Part shown: positions 43,991 through 51,898 of the stretch, one piece after another | How the letters are laid out: each line of letters starts with the position of its first letter | Position numbering within the stretch: position 1 is the first letter of the stretch | From: Bradyrhizobium sp. DOA9 | GTDB lineage: Bacteria > Pseudomonadota > Alphaproteobacteria > Rhizobiales > Xanthobacteraceae | Length of the DNA stretch: 64,000 bases | NCBI RefSeq assembly: GCF_000617845.2 | Contig: NZ_DF820425.1 | Coordinates: forward strand, 3,337,725 to 3,401,724 | Reading direction: 5' to 3' | Notes under the pieces: generated by a model | Seen by the model: the letters and a program-made list of their open reading frames with translations, nothing else | What the model was told of the DNA's origin: nothing | Databases searched by the model: none | Position numbers and translations under genes: made by a program

Positions 43991-45340
43991 TCACTGATTG
44001 ACACTACGCAACACGTTGTCGACGGCCGTGCCGAGCTTGTCGACGATCTGATCGATCTCATCTGCCGATGCGATATACGGCGGCGCCAGCAGCACATGAT
44101 CGCCGCGGACGCCGTCGACGGTGCCGCCGCCGGGATAACATCCGAGCCCGTTCGCGAAGGCTTCAGCCTTGATCTTCTGATGCAGCTTGAGCGCGGGATC
44201 GAACGAGGCGCGGCTCGCGCGATCGGCGACGAGCTCGATCGCCCAGAACAGGCCGCGGCCCCTGATGTCGCCGACATGGCGGTGATTGCCAAAGCGCTCC
44301 GTCAGGCGCTGCTCGAGCTGCTTGCCTCGCTCCTTCACGCGGTCGAGCAGGCCGTCCTCGCGGATCACATCCTGCACCGCGAGCGCGGCGGCGCAGGCGA
44401 GGGGATGCGCCAGATAAGTGTGACCGTGTTGGAATGCGCCCGAGCCGGCGCGGAGGCGATCGATGATCTTGCTGCTTGCCAGCATCGCCCCAATCGGCTG
44501 ATAGCCGCCGCCGAGCCCCTTTGCGATCGCCTGGATGTCGGGTGCGACACCTTCCTGCTCCCAGGCGTGCGTCGTGCCGGTGCGGCCCATGCCGCACATG
44601 ACCTCGTCGAGGATCAACAGCGCACCGTGCCGGTCGCAGATCTCGCGCACCGCCTTGAAGTAGCCGTCCGGGGCGGTCGCCGCGCCGGCGGTGGCGCCGA
44701 CGACGGGCTCGGCGAGGAAGGCCGCGACGGTGCCGGGGCCGAGCCGCTGAAACTCGGCGTCGAGCTCGGCGGCGAGGCGCGCGACGAACTGCGCATCCGA
44801 CTCGCCCTCGCGCTTCTCGCGATAGGCGAACGCCGGCGTGACGTGGCTGAAGGCGGTCGACAGCAGCGGCGCATAGGGCGCGCGACGCCAGGCATTGCCG
44901 CCGGCGGCGAGCGCGCCGAGCGTGTTGCCGTGATAGCTCTGCCGCCGCGCGATGAAATGCTGCCGCTGCGGTTCGCCGCGCTCGATGAAATATTGCCGCG
45001 CCAGCTTGATGCTGGCTTCGATCGCCTCCGAACCGCCACTAACGAAATAGGCGTAGGCGAGGCCGCCGGGCTCATGCCCGACCAGCCGCTCGGCCAGCGC
45101 TTCGGCCGGCTCGGAAGAGAAGAAGGAAGTGTGGGCATAGGCCAGCGTCGAGGCCTGCTTGGCCATCGCCGCGATCACGCGGGGATGCTGGTGGCCGAGA
45201 CAGGAGACCGCCGCGCCGCCCGAGGCATCGATCACGCGGCGGCCGTCCTCCGCAAACAGATAGACGCCCTCGCCGCCGATCGCCTTGGGCGGCGTTTCGC
45301 GCAGCGAACGATGCAGCACGCGGCTGTTGCGAGTGCTCAT
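43991..45340 (-). CDS. Class III PLP-dependent aminotransferase
   Basis: Protein of 449 residues. The Schiff-base lysine is Lys274 in AIAKGLGGGYQPIGAM; the cofactor Asp is Asp245 in LILDEVMCGMGRTG. ASGGAAVSCLGHQHPRV at the N-terminus and FVSGGSEAIEASIKLARQY fit the aspartate aminotransferase-family/class III group, which uses omega- or beta-amino acids. It overlaps nothing but starts 3 bases after the regulator gene's frameshifted end. It probably processes the solute taken up by the neighbouring transporter. Confidence 0.92.
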   Translation of the reverse strand: MSTRNSRVLHRSLRETPPKAIGGEGVYLFAEDGRRVIDASGGAAVSCLGHQHPRVIAAMAKQASTLAYAHTSFFSSEPAEALAERLVGHEPGGLAYAYFVSGGSEAIEASIKLARQYFIERGEPQRQHFIARRQSYHGNTLGALAAGGNAWRRAPYAPLLSTAFSHVTPAFAYREKREGESDAQFVARLAAELDAEFQRLGPGTVAAFLAEPVVGATAGAATAPDGYFKAVREICDRHGALLILDEVMCGMGRTGTTHAWEQEGVAPDIQAIAKGLGGGYQPIGAMLASSKIIDRLRAGSGAFQHGHTYLAHPLACAAALAVQDVIREDGLLDRVKERGKQLEQRLTERFGNHRHVGDIRGRGLFWAIELVADRASRASFDPALKLHQKIKAEAFANGLGCYPGGGTVDGVRGDHVLLAPPYIASADEIDQIVDKLGTAVDNVLRSVNQ

Positions 45341-45343
45341 GGG

Positions 45344-46217
45344 TCAACCTTTCTCCGAGACGTAAGTTGAGGCAGCGTTGAGCCGCGCCTCGGTATTTTC
45401 CAGACGCTTTTTTCGCGGCGGCGCCGCCGAGTGAGAACGTGACGGCCGCGAGCGACTGCGCGATCGCGATCGCGCCGGTGAGGCTGGGGAAGAAGCCTGG
45501 CGATGACGCGGCCTCGAACAGCAGCACATGATCGGCGCCCTCGGCCATCGGTGCCGACAGGCTGTCCGCGATCGCGATCAACGTTGCGCCGCTGTGGTGA
45601 GCGGCCTGCGCGACGCGGACGCTGGCATGGGTGTAAGGCAGGAAGCCGATGACGATGACCGCTTCGCCCGGCCGGAACGCGCCGAGATCGAGGTCGTCGG
45701 GCCCGGACGTGCCGACGATCTGCACCTGTTCGGGCCGGAACAGGCGCAGCTCGTAGTTCAGGAGCTCCGCGACGCTGCGGCAGCTGCGATAGCCCGCAAT
45801 CCAGATCCGCTTGGCGTCGTGCAGCGCGCGCGCCGCTTCGGCGATCGGGTGGGCCGGGATCCGCGGAAGGCCGGCGGCTTCGGCCTCGAGCTTGTCCATG
45901 ACGAGCGTTACATCGGCGTTCGGGCCGTGACGGCGGCCTCTCGTGCGGCCGGAGAAGGGCGCGGCCTGCGACGGCCGCCGCGCCTCGGTCAGCGCGGCGC
46001 GCAATTCGTCCCATCCGGAATAGCCGATCGCCTTCGCCAGCCGCGTGAACGCCGCGGGATCGGCGCCGGCTTCCGCCGCGAGATCGCGCATCGAGCGCGT
46101 GGTGGCGTCGTAATCATTGGCGGCGACGAAACGGCCGACCTCCTGCAGGCGCAGGGGGAGCGATGGCAACGCGATGCGCAGTTCGCTCAGGGGCGAGGAT
46201 TTAACGGGCTCGGCCAT
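45344..46217 (-). pseudogene. MurR/RpiR family regulator with an internal one-base frameshift
   Basis: The N-terminal helix-turn-helix (MRDLAAEAGADPAAFTRLAK) and the SIS sugar-phosphate domain (WIAGYRSCRSVAELLNYELR, VIVIGFLPYTHASVRVAQ) read through in one frame to about residue 268. At an A6 tract (T6 on the plus strand, 45408-45413) the frame leaves the family: the expected tail KKRLENTEARLNAASTYVSE lies in another frame and stops at 45344, just ahead of the aminotransferase. Unshifted, the frame runs on to 45072 inside that gene. One fewer A restores a normal 290-residue protein. It may be a pseudogene, a sequence error or slippage. Confidence 0.75.
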
Positions 46218-46225
46218 GAAACATT

Positions 46226-46254
46226 TGTTGCATGAAATGGAGTTTGATGCAACA
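46226..46254. promoter_or_regulatory. Candidate RpiR-family operator
   Basis: Perfect 8-bp inverted repeat TGTTGCAT (46226-46233) and ATGCAACA (46247-46254) with a 13-base spacer. It begins 9 bases from the regulator ATG and lies in the gap to the divergent permease genes, where an autoregulator would bind. The segment is AT-rich relative to its surroundings. Confidence 0.5.
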
Positions 46255-46305
46255 GTTGAAGTGCGCTGCCGGAAATCGCTGCATTCGAAGAAGGATTCTC
46301 GTGCT

Positions 46306-47487
46306 GTGACCGCCGATCATCCCAGACCGCCGCCGCGTCGCCGCTTCGTGCTCGGGCGCAACGAATTGAAGGGCCTGTTCTGGCAGGCCCTGGTGGTCGG
46401 CATCGCGGTCGGGGTGATCGCCTTCCTCTGGTCCAACACCGTCACCAATCTCTCGGCCCGGCGCATCACCACTGGCTTCGCCTTTCTGGGCCGTGAGGCC
46501 GGCATGCCGATCTCCGACAGCCTGCTCGCCTACAATCCCCGGGATAGCTATCTCTGGGCCTTCGTCGTCGGCGTCGCCAACACCTTGCGCGTCGCCGTGA
46601 TCGGCATCGTGCTCGCGACGATCCTGGGCACCCTGATCGGCATCTCGCGACTGTCGGCCAACTGGCTGCTGTCGCGGGTTGCGGCCGTCTATGTCGAAAC
46701 GCTCCGCGATATCCCGTTGCTGCTCCAACTGCTGTTCTGGTACGTGCTGATGCAGGCGCTGCCGGCCGCGCGTGCGGCGTGGCGGCCCGTCGAGGGCGTG
46801 TTCCTGTCCAATCGCGGCCTGATCCTGCCGGCGATCCCGTTCGGCCCGCCGCAGCTCGCGGTGCTCGGCACCGCGGTGCTGGGCTGTGCGGTGTTCTTCC
46901 TGGTCCGGCGATGGCTGGTCGTGCAGCAGATGCGCGATGGCAAGCCGCGGCCTGCCTGGCCGTTTGCACTCGGCCTCATCGTCGTGATGCCGGTGGCGAT
47001 CTCGCTGGTGCTCGGCGTGTCCTGGACGATCGAGTGGCCGCAGCTGCGCGGCTTCAACTTCGTCGGCGGGCTGACGCTCGCGCCGGAATATTTTGCGCTG
47101 CTGATCGCGCTGGTGACCTATACCTCGGCCTTCATCGCCGAGATCGTGCGCAGCGGCATCCAGTCGGTGCCGCGCGGGCAATGGGACGCCGCCAACGCAC
47201 TCGGCCTGCGCCGCAGCTTCATGCTGCGGCAGATCATCCTGCCGCAGGCGCTGCGCGTGATCGTGCCGCCAATGACGAGCCAGTATCTCAACCTGACCAA
47301 GAACTCCTCGCTCGCGGTCGCGATCGGCTACCAGGACGTGGTCTCGATCGCCAACACCACGCTGAACCAGACCGGGCAGGCCATCGAAGCGATCGCGCTG
47401 ATCATGGCGGTGTTCCTGACCATCAGCCTTTCCATCAGCTTCTTCATGAACTGGTACAATTCGCGCATCGCACTGGTGGAGCGCTGA
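46306..47487 (+). CDS. Amino-acid ABC transporter permease (AapQ-like)
   Basis: Inner-membrane permease of 393 residues, the long form typical of AapQ/BztB. First helix FWQALVVGIAVGVIAFLW near residues 24-41, the EAA loop RGQWDAANALGLRRSFMLRQ, and the C-terminal FFMNWYNSRIALVER. The GTG start at 46306 is chosen for AAGGA about 10 bases upstream; upstream in-frame ATGs would place the operator inside the coding region. It pairs with the AapM-like permease 2 bases downstream. No AapP ATPase gene is in this window. Confidence 0.9.
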   Translation: MTADHPRPPPRRRFVLGRNELKGLFWQALVVGIAVGVIAFLWSNTVTNLSARRITTGFAFLGREAGMPISDSLLAYNPRDSYLWAFVVGVANTLRVAVIGIVLATILGTLIGISRLSANWLLSRVAAVYVETLRDIPLLLQLLFWYVLMQALPAARAAWRPVEGVFLSNRGLILPAIPFGPPQLAVLGTAVLGCAVFFLVRRWLVVQQMRDGKPRPAWPFALGLIVVMPVAISLVLGVSWTIEWPQLRGFNFVGGLTLAPEYFALLIALVTYTSAFIAEIVRSGIQSVPRGQWDAANALGLRRSFMLRQIILPQALRVIVPPMTSQYLNLTKNSSLAVAIGYQDVVSIANTTLNQTGQAIEAIALIMAVFLTISLSISFFMNWYNSRIALVER

Positions 47488-47489
47488 TC

Positions 47490-48599
47490 ATGACGGCAAT
47501 CACCGATATGCCGGAGACGCCCAGAGCTGCCCGTCGTCCGCAGCCTGGCAATCCGGTGCTGCACTGGCTGCGCAAGAACCTGTTCTCCTCGATCCCGAAT
47601 GGGATCATCACCGTCCTGCTGCTGGCGCTGCTTGCCAAGGGTATTTTCAGCTTCGTGCAGTGGGGCATCGCCAATGCGGTCTGGCTGACGCCCACGGGCG
47701 ATTCCAGCGCCTGTCGCGCGGCACGCGGCCTCGGCGCCTGCTGGGCCATCATCCCCGAAAAGTACCGCTTCATCCTGTTCGGCACCTACCCGTTCGACGA
47801 GCAGTGGCGGCCGGCACTGTCGGTCGTGCTGTTCATCGCGCTGTACTACCTCTCGACCCGCCGTGCGCTGTGGCGGCGCGAGCTGGTCTATCTCTGGATC
47901 GGAGCGCTGGCGCTGATCAGCCTACTGATGTGGGGCGGCGTGCTCGGCCTGTCCTTTGTCTCGCAGGATCGCTGGGGCGGACTGCCGGTGACGCTGATCC
48001 TGGCGACGTTCGGTCTCGCCTTCGGCTTCCCGCTCGGCATCCTGGTCGCGCTCGGCCGGCGCTCGAAGCTGCCGGCGATCCGCTCACTCAGCGTGCTCTA
48101 TGTCGAGCTGATCCGCGGCGTGCCGCTGGTGAGCCTGCTGTTCATGGCGAGCGTGATGTTTCCACTGTTCATGCCCGCCGGATTCAACATCGACAAGCTG
48201 CTGCGTGCGCAGATCGCGATCATCCTGTTCGCCGGCGCCTACCTTGCCGAAGTGATCCGCGGCGGCCTCCAGGCCGTGCCGCGCGGGCAATATGAGGCCG
48301 CCGACGCGCTCGGCCTGTCCTACTGGCGCAAGCACCGGCTGATCATCCTGCCGCAGGCGATCCGCCACGTCATCCCGCCGCTGGTCAACACCTTCATCGC
48401 CTTCTTCAAGGACACCAGCCTGGTGCTGATCATCGGCATTTTCGATCTGCTGACGACGGCCAAGACCGCGATCATCGATCCTGCCTGGCAGCAGTTTTCC
48501 GTCGAAGTCTACATTTTCGTTGCCGCGATCTACTTTGTCTTTTGCTTTGCGATGTCGCGCTACAGCCGGAGCCTGGAGGCGCGGACAACGCCGAAGTGA
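47490..48599 (+). CDS. Amino-acid ABC transporter permease (AapM-like)
   Basis: Inner-membrane permease of 369 residues. It has an N-terminal anchor, the periplasmic Cys-rich SSACRAARGLGACWAII, typical of AapM/BztC, and a permease core with RGQYEAADALGLSYWRKHRL as the EAA loop. It ends AMSRYSRSLEARTTPK. The start lies 2 bases after the AapQ-like stop. A second copy of the sequence encoding its end occurs at 50143-50173 beyond the PHB depolymerase gene. Confidence 0.92.
   Translation: MTAITDMPETPRAARRPQPGNPVLHWLRKNLFSSIPNGIITVLLLALLAKGIFSFVQWGIANAVWLTPTGDSSACRAARGLGACWAIIPEKYRFILFGTYPFDEQWRPALSVVLFIALYYLSTRRALWRRELVYLWIGALALISLLMWGGVLGLSFVSQDRWGGLPVTLILATFGLAFGFPLGILVALGRRSKLPAIRSLSVLYVELIRGVPLVSLLFMASVMFPLFMPAGFNIDKLLRAQIAIILFAGAYLAEVIRGGLQAVPRGQYEAADALGLSYWRKHRLIILPQAIRHVIPPLVNTFIAFFKDTSLVLIIGIFDLLTTAKTAIIDPAWQQFSVEVYIFVAAIYFVFCFAMSRYSRSLEARTTPK
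48551..48581 (+). repeat. Direct repeat, left copy (3' end of AapM-like gene)
   Basis: 31 bases, GATGTCGCGCTACAGCCGGA onward to GGAGGCG, inside the last codons of the AapM-like gene (MSRYSRSLEA). The right copy is at 50143-50173 and differs at two positions by my reading. The two copies bracket the PHB-depolymerase-type gene. Confidence 0.8.
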
Positions 48600-48699
48600 C
48601 GCTTCCTCGTTTGGTGCCGCTTGTTTGCGCTTGCACCAATTGCCGATCTTGAGCTCTAATACCAGAGGTTGCTCCTGCGGTCGATTTGGCGAGGCTGTC

Positions 48700-50136
48700 A
48701 TGCGCGTGGCCGTTTTGCGGCAATTCATCGCCGCCCAAATCTGCGTCCTGATCTTCACAGCCATTCTCGGCGTCTCATCGTGTGCCGCCGAGGGGTTACG
48801 GCGCTATCGCGCGCCGATCGGTGAGAGTTCGATTTCGGGAATTTCGTCGGGCGCGTTCATGGCCGTTCAGTTCGGCACGGCGTGGTCGTCGGTGATCAAG
48901 GGCGTCGGCGTGGTCGCAGGCGGGCCTTACTGGTGCGCGAAGGCGGACGCGTTCGACGCCGTCACCTGGTACTGGGGGCCGATCCGGCGGGCCACCGGTG
49001 CATGCATGAAGGGGCCGGCGTCGGATCTGGATCCGAAGGATTTTACGGCAAAGGCCGACGCCAAGGCCGTAGCGGGCGAGATCGACCCTCTCAGCAATGT
49101 CGGCAGGCAGAAGGTCTATCTCTTTCACGGCTACAATGACGCGGTCGTCGACAAGGCCGCGACCGATGCGGCCGCCGATTTCTATCGCCATTATCTGGGG
49201 GATGCCAATCGCGGCAATTTGTTCTATCAGGCCACGCTCGGCGCGGGCCACTCGTTCGTCGTGGCGAAGCAGGGCGCGCCCGGGCTCAACGACTGCAAGG
49301 CAAACACGGAGCCCTATATCGACCAATGCGGCTACGACCAGGCCGGCGTCATCCTGCAGCATATTTACGGCCGCCTGAATCCGCCCGGTCCCGCACCGCT
49401 TGCAGGTTCGGTGAAGAGCTTTGATCAATCGATCTATACCACGCCGCATCTGCCCGACGCGCTGAGCATGGGCGATACCGGCTATGTGTTCGTACCTCGG
49501 GATTGCGAGCAGGGCAGTCCGTGTCGCGTCCACGTCGCGCTCCACGGATGCAAGCAGGACGTCGCCGATATCGGACGCAGATTCGTGGATGAGGCAGGTT
49601 ACAATGAGTGGGCGGACACGAACCACCTGATCATTCTCTATCCGCAGACCAAGACCAGCCCATACTGGCCAAGCAATCCGCAGGCCTGTTGGGATTGGTG
49701 GAGCTACGTCGACCATCGGGATAGCTACGTGACGAAGTCCGGATCGCAAATCAAGGCGATCAAGGCGATGCTGGATGCGCTCACGGCCGTTGCCGCGGCG
49801 CCCGCCGGCGCGACGGCGCCCTCGCTATCGGCACCGCAGTCGCTCGCGGTGATCGATACGTCGGATAACGGCGCCGACCTGGCCTGGTCTGCAGGGGGCG
49901 ACGGAACGATCTACCGGGTTTCGCGTGCGGGGCCAGATGGTGCGTTCCAGGCGATTGGCGACGTGACAGGCGCGAGCTTTGGGGATTCCGGTCTGACGCC
50001 GCAAACAACATATCGATGGCGTGTCTCGGTCATTCTCAACGGGGCGGAGGGTCCGAGCTCCGACGAGGCGACCGGCACCACGCGATCGACGCCTCCTCGC
50101 TGCGATAATCCCGGCTCCTGCCCGATCGCCAGATAG
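48700..50136 (+). CDS. Secreted PHB depolymerase family esterase with fibronectin III-like tail
   Basis: Protein of 478 residues with a signal peptide (ICVLIFTAILGVSSC, about 14-28). VSSC28 also fits a lipobox, so it may be a lipoprotein. The nucleophile elbow is GISSG with Ser49; Asp is in GYNDAVVDKA and His in GAGHSFVV. HGCKQDVADIG is a family block. The last about 110 residues (LAVIDTSDNGADLAWSAGGDG, TYRWRVSVI) look like a fibronectin type III domain. It hydrolyses short-chain polyhydroxyalkanoate or other esters outside the cytoplasm. Nothing nearby is functionally linked to it. Confidence 0.87.
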   Translation: MRVAVLRQFIAAQICVLIFTAILGVSSCAAEGLRRYRAPIGESSISGISSGAFMAVQFGTAWSSVIKGVGVVAGGPYWCAKADAFDAVTWYWGPIRRATGACMKGPASDLDPKDFTAKADAKAVAGEIDPLSNVGRQKVYLFHGYNDAVVDKAATDAAADFYRHYLGDANRGNLFYQATLGAGHSFVVAKQGAPGLNDCKANTEPYIDQCGYDQAGVILQHIYGRLNPPGPAPLAGSVKSFDQSIYTTPHLPDALSMGDTGYVFVPRDCEQGSPCRVHVALHGCKQDVADIGRRFVDEAGYNEWADTNHLIILYPQTKTSPYWPSNPQACWDWWSYVDHRDSYVTKSGSQIKAIKAMLDALTAVAAAPAGATAPSLSAPQSLAVIDTSDNGADLAWSAGGDGTIYRVSRAGPDGAFQAIGDVTGASFGDSGLTPQTTYRWRVSVILNGAEGPSSDEATGTTRSTPPRCDNPGSCPIAR

Positions 50137-50142
50137 CGAACC

Positions 50143-50173
50143 GATGTCGCGCTACAGTCGCAGCCTGGAGGCG
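50143..50173 (+). repeat. Direct repeat, right copy (vestige of AapM 3' end)
   Basis: Reads GATGTCGCGCTACAGTCGCA and on to GGAGGCG, matching 48551-48581 with 29 of 31 bases. It starts 6 bases after the esterase stop and is followed by repeat family B sequence. It is not part of an evident gene. Confidence 0.8.
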
Positions 50174-50189
50174 ACCAGCGAGAGGTCAG

Positions 50190-50332
50190 GTCCCGTGTCC
50201 CGGACAAGGGGCAGCGCTTCAGCGCTGCGCCGCAGAGCCGGGACCCAGGGCAGCGCCGGAAGTCGCAGAGAGATGGGCCCCGGCTCTGCAGCGCAACGCT
50301 GACCGGACGATGCTTCGCATCGCCGGGATAGC
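50190..50332. repeat. Intergenic GC-rich repeat family B, copy 2
   Basis: Contains GTCCCGTGTCCCGGACAAGG, CAGAGCCGGGACCCAGG and GGGCCCCGGCTCTGCAGCGC, with inverted arms GCAGCGCTT/AGCGCTGC and CGATGCTTCGCATCG. It shares the CAGAGCCGGG core with copy 1 at 42843-42961. It fills the gap between the esterase and amidase genes, both of which end here. Confidence 0.8.
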
Positions 50333-50363
50333 GCTGCGCTACGTAAAGGGCACGAGAGTGAGC

Positions 50364-51782
50364 CTAGTTCTTCACCTTCGGATCGATCGGCGTCGTCCCG
50401 CGCAGGCTTAAGATATCCTCCAGCACCTTCGCCCCGGCAATCACCTGCGCGTCGGCGCGCGGCGCGCCGACCACCTGGACGCCGACCGGCAGGCCCGAGG
50501 CCGTGAAGCCGCAGGGCAGGGAGAGAGACGGGCAGCAGGCCAGCGTGATGGCGTAGACGATGCCGAGCCATTCGATGTAGTTCTCGAACCTCTTGCCGGC
50601 GCATTCGGCGACATAGCGATGCTCGATCGGGAAGGGCGGAACGATCGTGGTCGGCGTCAGCAGCAGATCGTAGCGCTTGAAGAACTCGACCGCCCGCGCC
50701 GTCATGCCGACGCGCTGCGCCTCGGCGCGCGCGAGCTGCTCGACCGTGAGCTTGAGACCTTCCTCGATGTTCCAGATCACCTCGGGCTTGAGCAGGTCGC
50801 GCTTGGTGCGCAGCAGATTGGCCTTGGTGATCGCGAAATCGAAGGCGCGCAGCACGTGGAAGCATTCATGCGCCTCGCGCCAGTCCGGATGCGCCTCCTC
50901 GACGATGGCACCTGCCTCGGCGAAACGTTCGGCGGCCTTGCGCGTGATCGCCTTCACTTCGGGATCGACCGGCGTGATTCCGAGATCGGGCGAATAGGCG
51001 ATGCGTTTCGGCCTCTTGCCCGCCTGGGCCGCCGACAGGAACGAGGTTGCGGGAGCCGGCAGCGACAGCGGATCGTCGGCATAGTCGCCGCTCATGGCGT
51101 CCAGCAGCAGCGCGAGATCCTCGACGTTGCGCGCCATCGGGCCGACCACGCCGAGATTGCGATCGATGCCGGACTTGGGAGTATGTGCGACGCGGCCGAT
51201 GCTCGGCCGCATGCCGACGATGCCGCAGAAGGCCGCGGGGCTGCGCAACGACCCGCCCATGTCGGAGCCCTGGGCGAGCCAGGCCATGCCGGTCGCAAGC
51301 GCCACCGCCGCGCCGCCGGAGGAGCCCGCGGCCGATTTCGTCGTATCCCACGGATTGAGGGTCGCGCCGAACACCTCGTTGAAAGTGTTGGCGCCGGCGC
51401 CGAATTCCGGCGTGTTCGACTTGGCGTAGACGACCGCGCCGTTGGCCTCGAGGTTCTCGACCATGAGGTCGGATGTCGCGGGGATGTTGTCCTTGAAGAT
51501 CGGCGAGCCCTGCGTGTTCAACACGCCCGCGACGTCGGTCAGATCCTTGATCGGTACTGGCAGCCCGGCGAGCAGCCCGCGCGCGCCGGCCGGCTTCCGC
51601 ATCAATGTCTTCGCGCTCTCCCGCGCGCGATCGAAGCACAGCGTCGGCAGCGCGTTGACCTTGCCGTCGACCTCCTTGATGCGCTTCTCCAGCACGTCCA
51701 GGAGCTCGAGCGGCGAGACGTCGCCGGAGCGCAGCTTGTCGACGACGGCGCAGGCGGTTTCGCGGATCAGATCTTGAGACAA
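50364..51782 (-). CDS. Amidase (amidase-signature family)
   Basis: Protein of 472 residues. The glycine/serine-rich signature AAGSSGGAAVALATGMAWLA contains the cis-Ser, and GSDMGGSLRSPAAFCGIVGM the nucleophile Ser; the catalytic Lys lies in VPIKDLTDVAGV. The start is TTG at 51780-51782, supported by AGGAG 8 bases upstream and by the family's usual N-terminus. It is downstream of the SDR gene, separated by repeat copy 5. It hydrolyses an amide whose identity is unknown. Confidence 0.9.
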   Translation of the reverse strand: MSQDLIRETACAVVDKLRSGDVSPLELLDVLEKRIKEVDGKVNALPTLCFDRARESAKTLMRKPAGARGLLAGLPVPIKDLTDVAGVLNTQGSPIFKDNIPATSDLMVENLEANGAVVYAKSNTPEFGAGANTFNEVFGATLNPWDTTKSAAGSSGGAAVALATGMAWLAQGSDMGGSLRSPAAFCGIVGMRPSIGRVAHTPKSGIDRNLGVVGPMARNVEDLALLLDAMSGDYADDPLSLPAPATSFLSAAQAGKRPKRIAYSPDLGITPVDPEVKAITRKAAERFAEAGAIVEEAHPDWREAHECFHVLRAFDFAITKANLLRTKRDLLKPEVIWNIEEGLKLTVEQLARAEAQRVGMTARAVEFFKRYDLLLTPTTIVPPFPIEHRYVAECAGKRFENYIEWLGIVYAITLACCPSLSLPCGFTASGLPVGVQVVGAPRADAQVIAGAKVLEDILSLRGTTPIDPKVKN

Positions 51783-51808
51783 TTAGTTTACTCCTATGCC
51801 TATTGTGC

Positions 51809-51889
51809 GGTCATTGCGAGCGCAGCGAAGCAATCCAGACGGTCACTGCGGAACAATTCCTGGATTGCTTCGCTACGCTCGCAATGACG
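51809..51889. repeat. Intergenic palindromic repeat family A, copy 5
   Basis: Starts GGTCATTGCGAGCGCAGCGA and ends CTTCGCTACGCTCGCAATGACG over its last 22 bases (last 12: CTCGCAATGACG). It is the shortest copy and lies between the SDR and amidase genes. Confidence 0.9.
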
Positions 51890-51898
51890 AGGATAGAG

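Noticed and set aside
45072..45343. C-terminal extension of the RpiR frame into the aminotransferase gene
   Set aside because: The extension is Arg/Gly-rich and lies out of frame over a well-conserved aminotransferase; it is best explained by the frameshift.
42656..45370. 904-codon open frame on the plus strand
   Set aside because: Shadow of the racemase-like, binding-protein and aminotransferase genes; low-complexity composition.
48700..50136. Esterase block as an insertion sequence or prophage cargo
   Set aside because: No transposase, integrase or terminal inverted repeat is present; only the imperfect direct repeat supports an insertion.
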